Shown: positions 28,999-36,436 of the stretch, piece by piece
How positions within the stretch are numbered: the first letter of the stretch is position 1
How the letters are laid out: each line of letters opens with the position of its first letter
Notes under the pieces: model-generated
Told to the model about the DNA's origin: nothing
The model's input: the letters and a program-made list of their open reading frames with translations, nothing else
Databases searched by the model: none
Source: Candidatus Brocadiaceae bacterium
GTDB lineage: Bacteria > Planctomycetota > Brocadiia > SM23-32
Direction of reading: 5' to 3'
DNA: 36,436 bases
NCBI GenBank assembly: GCA_003551305.1
Contig: PUMJ01000281.1
Location: 1 to 36,436, forward strand
Translations under genes and position numbers: made by a program

Positions 28999-29032
28999 GC
29001 CGCCCGGCGTGGTGTGCGATTATCTCAACACG
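28999..29032. repeat. 34-bp direct repeat, copy A (gccgcccggcgtggtgtgcgattatctcaacacg)
   Basis: 31/34 identical to 30111-30144. Confidence 0.8.
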
Positions 29033-29054
29033 GGTGTCCACATATCTCAACACG
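29021..29054 (-). promoter_or_regulatory. Candidate upstream activating sequence: two CGTGTTGAGATA half-sites 22 bp apart
   Basis: Minus-strand CGTGTTGAGATA at 29054-29043 and 29032-29021, each part of a GTGT-N12-ACAC dyad; 148 and 126 bp upstream of the -24/-12 element at 28906. Confidence 0.7.
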
Positions 29055-29120
29055 CCCCGCTACGGCCCCGTCCGGCCAGGGGCGACTCACCACTGCGCCT
29101 CCGGCAGGCACGTGACATCC

Positions 29121-29220
29121 TGTAATATGTTGCCTTACGGGCGCATATCGCAGATTGGGTTCGTTTCGCGAAAACGCTCCCGCACGCAACGCCTCCCGGG
29201 GACCGGGTCCGTCCTCCTCG
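29121..29220. repeat. 100-bp imperfect direct repeat, copy 1 (contains ATTGGGTTCGTTTCGCGAAAAC)
   Basis: Ungapped alignment with 29367-29466; I count 13 mismatches in 100 positions. Confidence 0.85.
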
Positions 29221-29366
29221 CCTCCACCCACGTCTGGCGGCGGTAAGCCCCGCCGGCGCCCCCCCCCGAACGAACAGGGAACGGCGGCCGGCACCGCGAG
29301 CAACGGCAGAGCGGCGGCAAGCCGCCGCACTCCAAAGGCCGCCCCACGGGCACATGCCTGACACCG

Positions 29367-29466
29367 TGCAATACGTTGCATTACGGGTGCATAGCGCACA
29401 TTGGGTTCGTTTCGCGAAAACACTTCCGCGCGCACCTCCTTCCGGGGACCGGGTCAGTCCTCCTCG
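29367..29466. repeat. 100-bp imperfect direct repeat, copy 2, overlapping the 3' end of the STGPKT ORF
   Basis: As above; includes the stop codon (29454-29456) and last codons of the minus-strand ORF. Confidence 0.85.
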
Positions 29467-29996
29467 GTGTGGATGGTCAAATCCCCGGTCAGCGGCGCGG
29501 CCACCTGCTCCCCGCCGCGCAGCCGCTGCAGCCGTTCTATCTCGTGCAGCAGCTTGATGAGCTGGTTCGTCAGAGTTTTGTCGTAGCGGGCGAACAGCTT
29601 CACGGTCATCTTGAACCTGTGGGCGTCGAACCAGCTCGCGTGCCGCCCGTCGCTCTTGGCCCGCTCGTATTCGTCCAGATCCAGCCCGTGCCTCTTCGGC
29701 TCCCAGGTGCGGATGTGATATTCGGCCTCCGCGCGGGCGCACCGCTGCAGGCGCAGGTAGGTGTGCGCGAGCTTCTCGAGGAGTATCTCCTCCAGCGGCC
29801 CGACCGGCTGGATCCACGCGGCCAGTTCCTCGTGGATGCCGGCCAGTTCCTCCTGGTCGTGTTCTGTGAGCGCGGAGGCGAAGATGCCGTGCTTGCGTGC
29901 ATTTAGCCGACTGACCGCCTTCCCGTCGTCCGTCTTCGGTCCGGTGCTCTTTTTCGCGTTCCTGCGATTCGCCTTTACTTGCCGCCTCGTCCCCAT
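29454..29996 (-). CDS. Small repeat-associated hypothetical protein ('STGPKT...NARKHG' N-terminal motif family)
   Basis: 'MGTRRQVKANRRNAKKSTGPKTDDGKAVSRLNARKHGIFASALTEHDQEELAGIHEEL' is a recognisable recurrent N-terminal motif of uncharacterised bacterial proteins. Confidence 0.75.
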   Translation of the reverse strand: MGTRRQVKANRRNAKKSTGPKTDDGKAVSRLNARKHGIFASALTEHDQEELAGIHEELAAWIQPVGPLEEILLEKLAHTYLRLQRCARAEAEYHIRTWEPKRHGLDLDEYERAKSDGRHASWFDAHRFKMTVKLFARYDKTLTNQLIKLLHEIERLQRLRGGEQVAAPLTGDLTIHTEED

Positions 29997-30034
29997 GCTA
30001 CACCTCGTTCCATAAGAGCGTAAAAGACCCTACC

Positions 30035-30048
30035 TATAGTATACTATA
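30035..30048. promoter_or_regulatory. Perfect 14-bp AT-rich palindrome TATAGTATACTATA upstream of the STGPKT ORF
   Basis: Self-complementary, 39 bp before the start codon; unusually AT-rich for this window. Confidence 0.5.
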
Positions 30049-30110
30049 CACGATATGTGCTCGTGGCGCAAGGAAAAAACCGGCGAGATGTGGAGCCGCC
30101 CCCCGGCACG

Positions 30111-30144
30111 GCCGCCCGACGTGGTGTCCGGTTATCTCAACACG
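30111..30144. repeat. 34-bp direct repeat, copy B; carries an orphan CGTGTTGAGATA activator half-site (30133-30144, minus)
   Basis: 31/34 identity to 28999-29032; GTGT-N12-ACAC dyad conserved. Confidence 0.75.
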
Positions 30145-30250
30145 CCGCGTGGCGCCGCCGCGCGCTCGGCGGCGCGGCTCAGGATGTGGAAGAGCCGCTG
30201 CCCGTTCTGCTCCCAGGACATGCCGAGCGCGTTGCAGCGGGCATGGCTGA
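30131..30250 (-). pseudogene. C-terminal remnant of a glycosyltransferase
   Basis: Minus-strand frame reads '...LISHARCNALGMSWEQNGQRLFHILSRAAERAAAPRGVLR*' just beyond the stop of the intact GT4 gene; the SWE..a..l..il pattern resembles GT4 C-termini; no N-terminal body. Confidence 0.5.
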
Positions 30251-31474
30251 TCAAGCGCGGTATCCGCGCGCCGCCTGCCGCAGGATATCATCCAGCTCCC
30301 GGGCGTTTTCCTCCCAGGTCATGTCTTCCACCCTGGCCCTGACCTGCCGCCTGTCCCAATCCCGCTGCCCCGCCTTCCACAGCGCCTCCGCCAGCTCCGC
30401 CGGTTCTCCAGGTGCAGCGAGGATCCCACAATTCTCATCCAGAAGCAGGGGGATCTCCCCGACTCGTGACGCCACCACGGGGGTGCCACAGGCCTGGGCC
30501 TCCAGCACCACGAGTGGGCAGCCCTCGTTCCGGCTGGGCAGAACGAAAACATCCGCTGCGTTCATGTAGAGTCTGACCTCTTCCCGGGCCAGGTATCCCG
30601 GGAAATCCACCATGGAGCCAACGCCCAGCCGCCGCGCCTGCTTGTGCAGCCTGCCCTTCTCGGATCCGGCGCCCGCCAGGACCAGCCGCAGGCCTCTCTC
30701 CTGGAACCGGTCCCTGAGCAGGCCAACGGCATCCAGCAGAACGTCCAGGCCCTTGACCGGAAGAAGATTCCCGACGAACAGCACGATCCAGTCCTCAGGG
30801 TCCAGGCCCAGCCGGGCCCGTGCCTCGGCCCGCGGCACGATATCAAACATCTCCAGGTCCACCGCGTTCGGCAGGCTGTGGATTCGCGCCGGGTCGGTGC
30901 CCAGTTCCCGCGCAATACGCACCAGGTTCTCGCTGACGGCGATCACGGCGGCCGCGCCCCGCAGTGCTTCGGCGGTGAGCCGTCGCCGACTGCCGCCGGC
31001 CGGCAGCGCGTGCAGGTCGCTGCCCCGCACCTTCACCGCGTACGGTATTCCGAACTCCGCCGCGAGGTGTTGCGCCGCCTTCCCGTAGGGGTAAGCGAAC
31101 GTGGCCAGCACAATCTCCGGCGTTGCGGCGCCGCTGTCGCACAACGCTCGCGACGCCGCCGAAACCACCCCCCGCCAGTGCCGACCGCGGGCCACGACCG
31201 GCAGATACCAGAACACCGGATGCCGGACATCCATCCGCCTGAACATGGGGTCCGGACCGCCCCGCAGCTTCAAGAGTCTGGGCTTCTTCAGCAGGCGCAC
31301 CCACGGGATGGGAGCGATCACCTGAACCCCCCGCCGCCGGGCCAGTTCCCGGAACTGGTGCAGATGGTCCGGGCGAAACCCCGGCTCCAACGCGTTGGGG
31401 AACTCGCCCGCCAGCACCAGGCACGTCCCGGCAGGAACCCGGCTCGCGCCCTCATCCTTCGGCCTTCCGGACAC
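30251..31474 (-). CDS. Glycosyltransferase family 4
   Basis: 'LAGEFPNALEPGFRPDHLHQFRELARRRGVQVIAPIPW', 'WIVLFVGNLLPVKGLDVLLDAVGLL', 'FVLPSRNEGCPLVVLEAQACGTPVVASRVGEIPLLLDENCGIL'. Confidence 0.94.
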   Translation of the reverse strand: MSGRPKDEGASRVPAGTCLVLAGEFPNALEPGFRPDHLHQFRELARRRGVQVIAPIPWVRLLKKPRLLKLRGGPDPMFRRMDVRHPVFWYLPVVARGRHWRGVVSAASRALCDSGAATPEIVLATFAYPYGKAAQHLAAEFGIPYAVKVRGSDLHALPAGGSRRRLTAEALRGAAAVIAVSENLVRIARELGTDPARIHSLPNAVDLEMFDIVPRAEARARLGLDPEDWIVLFVGNLLPVKGLDVLLDAVGLLRDRFQERGLRLVLAGAGSEKGRLHKQARRLGVGSMVDFPGYLAREEVRLYMNAADVFVLPSRNEGCPLVVLEAQACGTPVVASRVGEIPLLLDENCGILAAPGEPAELAEALWKAGQRDWDRRQVRARVEDMTWEENARELDDILRQAARGYRA

Positions 31475-31479
31475 GTCGC

Positions 31480-32547
31480 TCAGCTCCCCAGAAGTCTCGT
31501 GTAAAGCTCCGCATACGACCGGGCCATAACGCTGCTGTCGAAATCCCGCGCCACCTGTTCTGCGCAGCTCGCAACCCGCCGCCTCAGTGCCTCATCATCG
31601 CGCAGCGTGCGCACGGCGCGGGCCAGTTCTTCCGGTCGGCCCGGCGGCACCAGCAAGCCGGTGCGCCCTTCCTGCACCAGTTCCGCCACGCCGCCCACCC
31701 GTGCTGCAATGACGGGCAGTCCGCTGGCCATCGCCTCCAGCACGGTCAGCGGCAGCCCCTCCGTCAGCGACGGCAGCACGAAGATGTCGAACGTCTTCAG
31801 CACGGCCGGTATGTCGCCGCGCTCGCCCAGGAACTCGACCCGCCCGCTGATGCCGAGACTCTCCGCCAGTTCGGCCAGGTCCCCGCGCGACGGTCCGTCC
31901 CCGGCCATCCTCAGGCGCACGTCCAGCCCGTCTCCGAGCACCTGCGCCAGGGCCCGGAGCAAGAACCGATGTCCCTTCTCCGGGGACAACCGCCCCACGC
32001 ATCCCAGCGTCAGCCCTTCGCCGCATTCCTCGTAAGGCGTCGCGAGCCGGAAGCGCGCCGTATCTATGCCGTTATAGATGACACTGAGCCGGCGGCCGCG
32101 CGTGCCCAGTTGCTGCTCCCGGCGCAGCACCTGGCGGCAGACAGCCACCTCGTGCCCCGCCAGCATGCCCGTGACCCTCTCCATGGCCGAGACGCCCCCG
32201 TTGCGCATCCCGTGGTGCGTGCAGAGCACTGCCGGTACGCCGGCCGCCTTGCCGGCCAGCACCCCGTAAACGTGGGCCCGGCGGTTGTGGCAGTGAAGCA
32301 CGTCGGTCTGCTCCCGACGCAGAACGCGGGCCAACCGCGGCACCAGCCCTGCCTTGAACCCCGCCTCCTGCGGGACCGCCGCGATCAGCCGCGTCCTGAT
32401 GCCATCCCGACGGAAGCGCTCCCGCAGCCCGCCCCCGGCGAACAGGGCGCACGCCATCGGCTCGAACCTGCTGCCCAGCATCTGCCGCGCCAGGGAATGC
32501 GCCACGCACTCCGCGCCCCCCACCTCGAAGGTGGACAGCAGGTGCAT
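31480..32547 (-). CDS. Glycosyltransferase family 4
   Basis: 'MHLLSTFEVGGAECVAHSLARQMLG', 'LTLGCVGRLSPEKGHRFLLRALAQVL', 'FVLPSLTEGLPLTVLEAMASGLPVIAARVGGVAELVQEGRTGLLVPPG'. Confidence 0.94.
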   Translation of the reverse strand: MHLLSTFEVGGAECVAHSLARQMLGSRFEPMACALFAGGGLRERFRRDGIRTRLIAAVPQEAGFKAGLVPRLARVLRREQTDVLHCHNRRAHVYGVLAGKAAGVPAVLCTHHGMRNGGVSAMERVTGMLAGHEVAVCRQVLRREQQLGTRGRRLSVIYNGIDTARFRLATPYEECGEGLTLGCVGRLSPEKGHRFLLRALAQVLGDGLDVRLRMAGDGPSRGDLAELAESLGISGRVEFLGERGDIPAVLKTFDIFVLPSLTEGLPLTVLEAMASGLPVIAARVGGVAELVQEGRTGLLVPPGRPEELARAVRTLRDDEALRRRVASCAEQVARDFDSSVMARSYAELYTRLLGS

Positions 32548-32645
32548 GACGCACGCACTGGAAGACGCTCTTCTCACGCCAGCACACTCCCATCTTAGCG
32601 AGCTGCAGGAACACCGCACCGGAACGGCACACTCCATGCAACTGA

Positions 32646-32661
32646 AGCAATCACGATGCCA
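32646..32661 (-). promoter_or_regulatory. Candidate sigma54 (-24/-12) promoter TGGCATCGTGATTGCT
   Basis: Minus strand. TGGCA and TTGC blocks with GG-N10-GC spacing, 99 bp upstream of the GT4 start (32547). No paired activator sites seen at the expected distances. Confidence 0.45.
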
Positions 32662-33751
32662 CACCGTCGACGGTGTCAAAAGCCCTGTCGAGGCAATTCT
32701 TCATGCGGGCAGCCGGCTGGAGCTGCCGACGGTAGTAATCATGCACATTCCGCCGCAATCGGTCGCGAAGCGCAGCGCCCTCCAGCAGGCGACTGCAACG
32801 CTCCACACATTCGTCCGCTGTACGGTAGGCGAGGTAGTGCGCACCATCCTCCAACTTCTGGGGCAATTCTATGCTCACGGGCTTCGCCACCATACACTTT
32901 GACCCGGCGATATACTCTCCCATGGAAAACCCCTCCGAACGGGCCCGCCCGGGCCCCACGATGCCAATAAGGGCACGCCGGCAGAGCCGAATATAATCGG
33001 GCTTGCGCGTGGGAGCGTTGGTCAGATCGTCAGGGTAATGCTCCCGGGCATAGTCCGTGGGGATGAGACCCCCAACAAACCGCCGGCCGAAGGCATGTCG
33101 CAGAGTCCGCACCAGTTGAACTCGGCCCGCGTTGATCTCCTCGGCACTGTCTGGAAGCAGCTCCCCCGGACGCCAGACGCGAGTCTGCAACAGGATCACG
33201 GGCCTGAGGGAAACCGACGGGGACTGCTCAAAACGAGTGAAGTGTGGAGTATGCAGGTAAATCCACCAGGCATGCATGTACTCGCCTTTGCTCGACATAA
33301 ACTGCGCGGGGTCACTGAGGAACTGACGGACATACTCCCGCCCCAGGCAACCGCACAGACGCCAGAAGCTGCCGGGGGTCCGGCATGCGTAGTTCAACCC
33401 GAAAGGCAACACCTGCCGAGACGTACCGACCGGGGCATACTCCTCAGGACGATGGAACGTGCGTTTGAAGTACACATCCGAGTCTCTGATGACAGAGACA
33501 TCGAATTCGTCGTGCCGGTCGTGAAGATCTATAGCGATGCTCTTGCAGATCCCTTCACCCGTCCGCCAGACGTCCATTAGAACGGTAAGCGGGCCGGGGA
33601 CGGGCGCCTTATCTTGCGCGCGTACCGGCGCGACCCATCGGAGCGCCACCTCTCCTTGCCGGCAAAGCTCGTCAAGGCCGGAGAAGATGTGCGAAGCATG
33701 GTACACGTTTTGTCGCGGGCCTAGGTAGACCTTTACCTGATAGGTGGCCAC
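32651..33751 (-). CDS. Glycosyltransferase-like hypothetical protein
   Basis: GTG start 33751 ('VATYQVKVYLGPRQNVYHASHIFSGLDEL'); C-terminal 'FSMGEYIAGSKCMVAKPVS...YLAYRTADECVERCSRLLE' resembles GT-B C-terminal organisation; located among GT genes. Confidence 0.6.
   Translation of the reverse strand: MATYQVKVYLGPRQNVYHASHIFSGLDELCRQGEVALRWVAPVRAQDKAPVPGPLTVLMDVWRTGEGICKSIAIDLHDRHDEFDVSVIRDSDVYFKRTFHRPEEYAPVGTSRQVLPFGLNYACRTPGSFWRLCGCLGREYVRQFLSDPAQFMSSKGEYMHAWWIYLHTPHFTRFEQSPSVSLRPVILLQTRVWRPGELLPDSAEEINAGRVQLVRTLRHAFGRRFVGGLIPTDYAREHYPDDLTNAPTRKPDYIRLCRRALIGIVGPGRARSEGFSMGEYIAGSKCMVAKPVSIELPQKLEDGAHYLAYRTADECVERCSRLLEGAALRDRLRRNVHDYYRRQLQPAARMKNCLDRAFDTVDGVAS
32661..32676. repeat. Perfect 16-bp palindrome ACACCGTCGACGGTGT
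   Basis: Self-complementary; lies at the 3' end of the upstream GT-like gene and abuts the candidate sigma54 element. Confidence 0.6.
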
Positions 33752-33842
33752 ATCCGAACCTCCGCGTTGTGATTCGATCGCCGGGCCGGCCCCAACACCT
33801 TCCGGTGCCGGGTCACGCGCCAGGGCTGGAAGCAGCCCTGGA

Positions 33843-34862
33843 TCACCACGCAAACAATCCCGGCAAAGTCATCATGGCGTGGAAGTAGTCAAGGGACTGC
33901 CATGCCTTCACCGGCTGGCGCGGCACGGCGAAACGTGCGTCCGGGCTCGCGCGCTTAAGCAACGGCTTGCCGCCGTAGCAAAGACCCAAACTGTAACCCG
34001 CTGCCCGCGCTCGACGTACCACATGCGCGTCCGTGGCGCCCCCGGGGTAAGAGATCGTCTCCACGTTCACTCCCAGTCGCTCTCGTATCAGCCGACGGGA
34101 CTCCCTCAGTTCAAGCTCAAGCTCATTCTCGCTCAGACCCGTTAGCGGGCGGTGCCGCATGCCGTGGGCTCCCACCTCGTGGCCCTCATCAATCCACTGC
34201 CGTAGCATATTCCAGGTCACAATGTTGTGCTCGGCCAACTCGCTCTGTGCGACGCCGACGCCGGTGGCGCCCTCCACTTCAGCCTTCAGGCGGCCCAGAT
34301 CGAGGTCGCGAGCGCGTCCGATCGCACCAATCATGCCCCGGACCGCTGCCTCGCAGGCACCATCGCCCGTCATAGGGAAACGGCATCTCTCGGGGTAGCC
34401 AACGCGCACTTCCTCTCGCTCCGTGTGGTGGAAGCAGTGGGCCACCCAATCCCACCATGGCACGTCCCTCTCCTCCACATAGTAAGGCGCCACGAACAGT
34501 GTAGCCTTCACGCCATGGCGCCGCAGTACAGGCAATGCGCATGTTACGACATCGGCATAGCCGTCGTCGAAGGTCACCAAGGCGGGCCGGGCCGGCCATG
34601 CCTGCTCCTGTGCCAGCATCCTGCCAGCTTCGGAGGCGGTCAGAGACACAAACGACGATCCCACCAGTTCCATCTGGGCGTCGAACTTGCTGCGGTCCGT
34701 GTCCAGCACCCCGCAGTGGAGTGAGAAGCGCCGGACCGCCTCGCTGTCCACACGGTGGAACGCGGGGGCAACCAGCACCCGGCTCTGGCCACGCGCCTTC
34801 ATCAGGTTCAGAATTCCGGCCTGGCCCATCGCCCGTGCCAGCAGGTCCTTCTTGCCCACCAT
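33843..34862 (-). CDS. Polysaccharide deacetylase (NodB/CE4)
   Basis: 'ALVTFDDGYADVVTCALPVLRRHGVKATLFVAPYYV' (TFDDG), 'VGAHGMRHRPLTGL' (H..H), 'ISYPGGATDAHVVRRARAAGYSLGL'. Confidence 0.92.
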   Translation of the reverse strand: MVGKKDLLARAMGQAGILNLMKARGQSRVLVAPAFHRVDSEAVRRFSLHCGVLDTDRSKFDAQMELVGSSFVSLTASEAGRMLAQEQAWPARPALVTFDDGYADVVTCALPVLRRHGVKATLFVAPYYVEERDVPWWDWVAHCFHHTEREEVRVGYPERCRFPMTGDGACEAAVRGMIGAIGRARDLDLGRLKAEVEGATGVGVAQSELAEHNIVTWNMLRQWIDEGHEVGAHGMRHRPLTGLSENELELELRESRRLIRERLGVNVETISYPGGATDAHVVRRARAAGYSLGLCYGGKPLLKRASPDARFAVPRQPVKAWQSLDYFHAMMTLPGLFAW

Positions 34863-36106
34863 TCTATCGTCTCCCTCCCGAAATCGCGGCCGACGGGCCC
34901 GGTGCAGAGCGGCGGGCCGTCCGGCCCCCGCACCGGAGCCGGCCCCAGGGCGCCGGCCACTCGGTGCGGGCGGCTCTGCGCCGCCCGCACCGGCACGGTC
35001 ACCTCGGCCAGCACCATGTTGTGGTCGGAGAAGCGTGTCGGCACCGCCGTCGCGTAGTGGACCTGCGCCTCGTCCTGCACGTAGATGTGGTCAATCCGCA
35101 GCACCGGCAGCCACGAGGGCACCGTGCGGCCCCAGCCGCGCCCGGCGACGCAGAAGGCGTTCTTGAGCCTCTCGCTCGCCCGCCGCAGGGGCGGGTAACG
35201 CGCCGGCAGGTTGAAGTCGCCCGCCAGGATGAGCGCATCCGCGCCGTACTTCTCCAGCGTCCCCCGCAGGCCGTCCAGCCGCCGCTGCGTGTCCTCCAGC
35301 GCCTCCAGGATGTACCTCGGGCTCGGGCGCCGCACCAGGTTCGGCCGCAGGATGTCCCGGTAGAGGTGCACGTTCACACAGACGACCCACCGACCCGGGG
35401 CCACCTCCACCCGCCACACGGTCCCCCGCCAGTGCTCCAGCGGGCCGACCGGGAGCCGCTCGACCGGGAACCGGCTCAGCAGTTTCCGCCCGCCGCCATG
35501 GACCTCGTAGTCCTCGAACAGGCCCGACTCTTCGATCATCCGCCGCATCTTCGAGGCGCTCTGCTGCAGGAAGATCAGGTCCGCATCCAGCGCCGCCAGT
35601 TCGGCGATGCCTTCCTCTTCCATCCAGGTCGCACTGCGCACGTTCCAGGAGACCACGCGCAGCGGGACCTCCGCCGTCCCGCCGGCCGCGCCCCGGGCCG
35701 GACCGTGGAACTCCGCGCGCGCCGCCTCGAACTCCTCCCTTGCGCGCCGCGGGGCGGGCCGCAGCAGGTGCCCCGCCTCCTCGGTCACGCCGAAGGCCGC
35801 CAGCCACACGGCCCAGCCGGCCAGAAGCCACCGCCCCCGCACGCCCAGCGCGCCCGGCGCCATGGCCGCCGCCAGCATCAGCAGCGGCACAAACGGCGGC
35901 ACCGCCGCCGTGTAGAACAGGCCGGGCACCGTCACCGGCCACCGGTACAGAACGGCACACGCAACCGCGCCCAGGCACCCGAGCGCGAACAGCGCCGCCG
36001 ACGCGAGGTGGTACCACCGCCGCCCGCGCAACACGCCCAGAGCGAACGCGGTCCGCTCCATCGGCTCGCTCGCCTCCACTTCCTCCACCTGTATCGTCTC
36101 TTTCAT
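34808..36106 (-). CDS. Membrane-anchored endonuclease/exonuclease/phosphatase (EEP) family protein
   Basis: N-terminal hydrophobic segments; 'LRVVSWNVRSATWMEEEGIAELAALDADLIFLQQ', 'LILAGDFNLPARYPPLR', 'IDHIYVQDEAQVHYATAVPTRFSDHNMVLAEV'. Confidence 0.88.
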   Translation of the reverse strand: MKETIQVEEVEASEPMERTAFALGVLRGRRWYHLASAALFALGCLGAVACAVLYRWPVTVPGLFYTAAVPPFVPLLMLAAAMAPGALGVRGRWLLAGWAVWLAAFGVTEEAGHLLRPAPRRAREEFEAARAEFHGPARGAAGGTAEVPLRVVSWNVRSATWMEEEGIAELAALDADLIFLQQSASKMRRMIEESGLFEDYEVHGGGRKLLSRFPVERLPVGPLEHWRGTVWRVEVAPGRWVVCVNVHLYRDILRPNLVRRPSPRYILEALEDTQRRLDGLRGTLEKYGADALILAGDFNLPARYPPLRRASERLKNAFCVAGRGWGRTVPSWLPVLRIDHIYVQDEAQVHYATAVPTRFSDHNMVLAEVTVPVRAAQSRPHRVAGALGPAPVRGPDGPPLCTGPVGRDFGRETIEWWARRTCWHGRWARPEF

Positions 36107-36144
36107 CGCTGAGTCATGCGGACGGCCTTCGCGCCACCCTCTCC

Positions 36145-36436
36145 TCATTCCTGCGCATGAAGAACCCGCTCACGGATTCCCCTCCTCAAGGGCCGCCTGT
36201 CGCTGAGCACGGATTCGTACAGTTTCTCGTAGCGACGAACCATCGTTTCCACGGAGAACTCCTTCAGCGCGCGCCGGCGGGCTTTCTCGGCCAGTTCACG
36301 GCGCAGGGACGGGTCGCGCCCCAGGCGCACTATCGCCCGCGCCATCGCTTCCGGCTCGCCCGGGGGCACCAGCACTCCCGCCCTTCCCTCGTCGAGCGCG
36401 TAGTGCAGACCGGAAACGTCCGTGGCCACCACCGGC
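36145..36436 (-). CDS. Glycosyltransferase family 4, C-terminal part (truncated by window edge)
   Basis: 'VVATDVSGLHYALDEGRAGVLVPPGEPEAMARAIVRLGRDPSLRRELAEKARRRALKEFSVETMVRRYEKLYESVL', typical GT4 C-terminal. Confidence 0.85.
   Translation of the reverse strand, partial: PVVATDVSGLHYALDEGRAGVLVPPGEPEAMARAIVRLGRDPSLRRELAEKARRRALKEFSVETMVRRYEKLYESVLSDRRPLRRGIRERVLHAQE

Noticed and set aside
29047-29817. 256-aa minus-strand ORF reading through the 100-bp repeats
   Set aside because: Alternative frame of the STGPKT ORF plus repeat DNA; peptides such as FAKRTQ come from the repeat itself.
28999-30144. Reading the 34-bp flanking repeats simply as insertion target-site duplications
   Set aside because: They are imperfect, long for a duplication, and contain the regulatory dyad also found at 20347, so part of their similarity is better explained as shared activator sites. 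Insertion remains possible.
34535-36112. 525-aa plus-strand ORF opposite the EEP and CE4 genes
   Set aside because: Spans two well-supported minus-strand genes; Arg/Pro/His-rich shadow composition.

Overview
This is a GC-rich chromosomal window of about 36 kb. The protein families suggest a PVC or Planctomycetota-like bacterium, but that is inference. Left part: a lepA-lepB pair with a greatly enlarged signal peptidase; nadE followed by a Nudix/NrtR-like gene; and hisC-hisB. Centre (7.9-19.2 kb): a sugar/sulfated-glycan catabolic block of sulfatase, SGNH hydrolase, rhamnulokinase, 2-hydroxyacid dehydrogenase, fucose-isomerase-like protein, xylulokinase-like protein, KDPG aldolase, KDG-kinase-like protein and a transaldolase-like protein with a C-terminal extension. 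Right part (19.3-36.4 kb): a FeeM/exosortase-type N-acyltransferase, a degenerate NtrC-type protein, a PilZ protein, a canonical sigma54 response regulator with its histidine kinase, and an exopolysaccharide-type cluster of glycosyltransferases, methyltransferase, CE4 deacetylase and EEP protein. The most striking signal is a shared regulatory architecture. Paired CGTGTTGA(A/G) half-sites, 22 bp apart, lie exactly 148 and 126 bp upstream of a -24/-12 (sigma54) promoter at two places: before the degenerate NtrC-like gene and before the methyltransferase/glycosyltransferase genes. The geometry and relative strand are identical. A fifth copy of the site is orphaned beside a small repeat-associated 'STGPKT' ORF and a glycosyltransferase remnant. 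Other notable points are a glutamine-type NAD synthetase that seems to have lost its whole nitrilase catalytic triad, a sigma54-activator homologue lacking GAFTGA and a proper Walker B, and gene-remnant scars in the polysaccharide cluster. No tRNA, rRNA or CRISPR was recognised.
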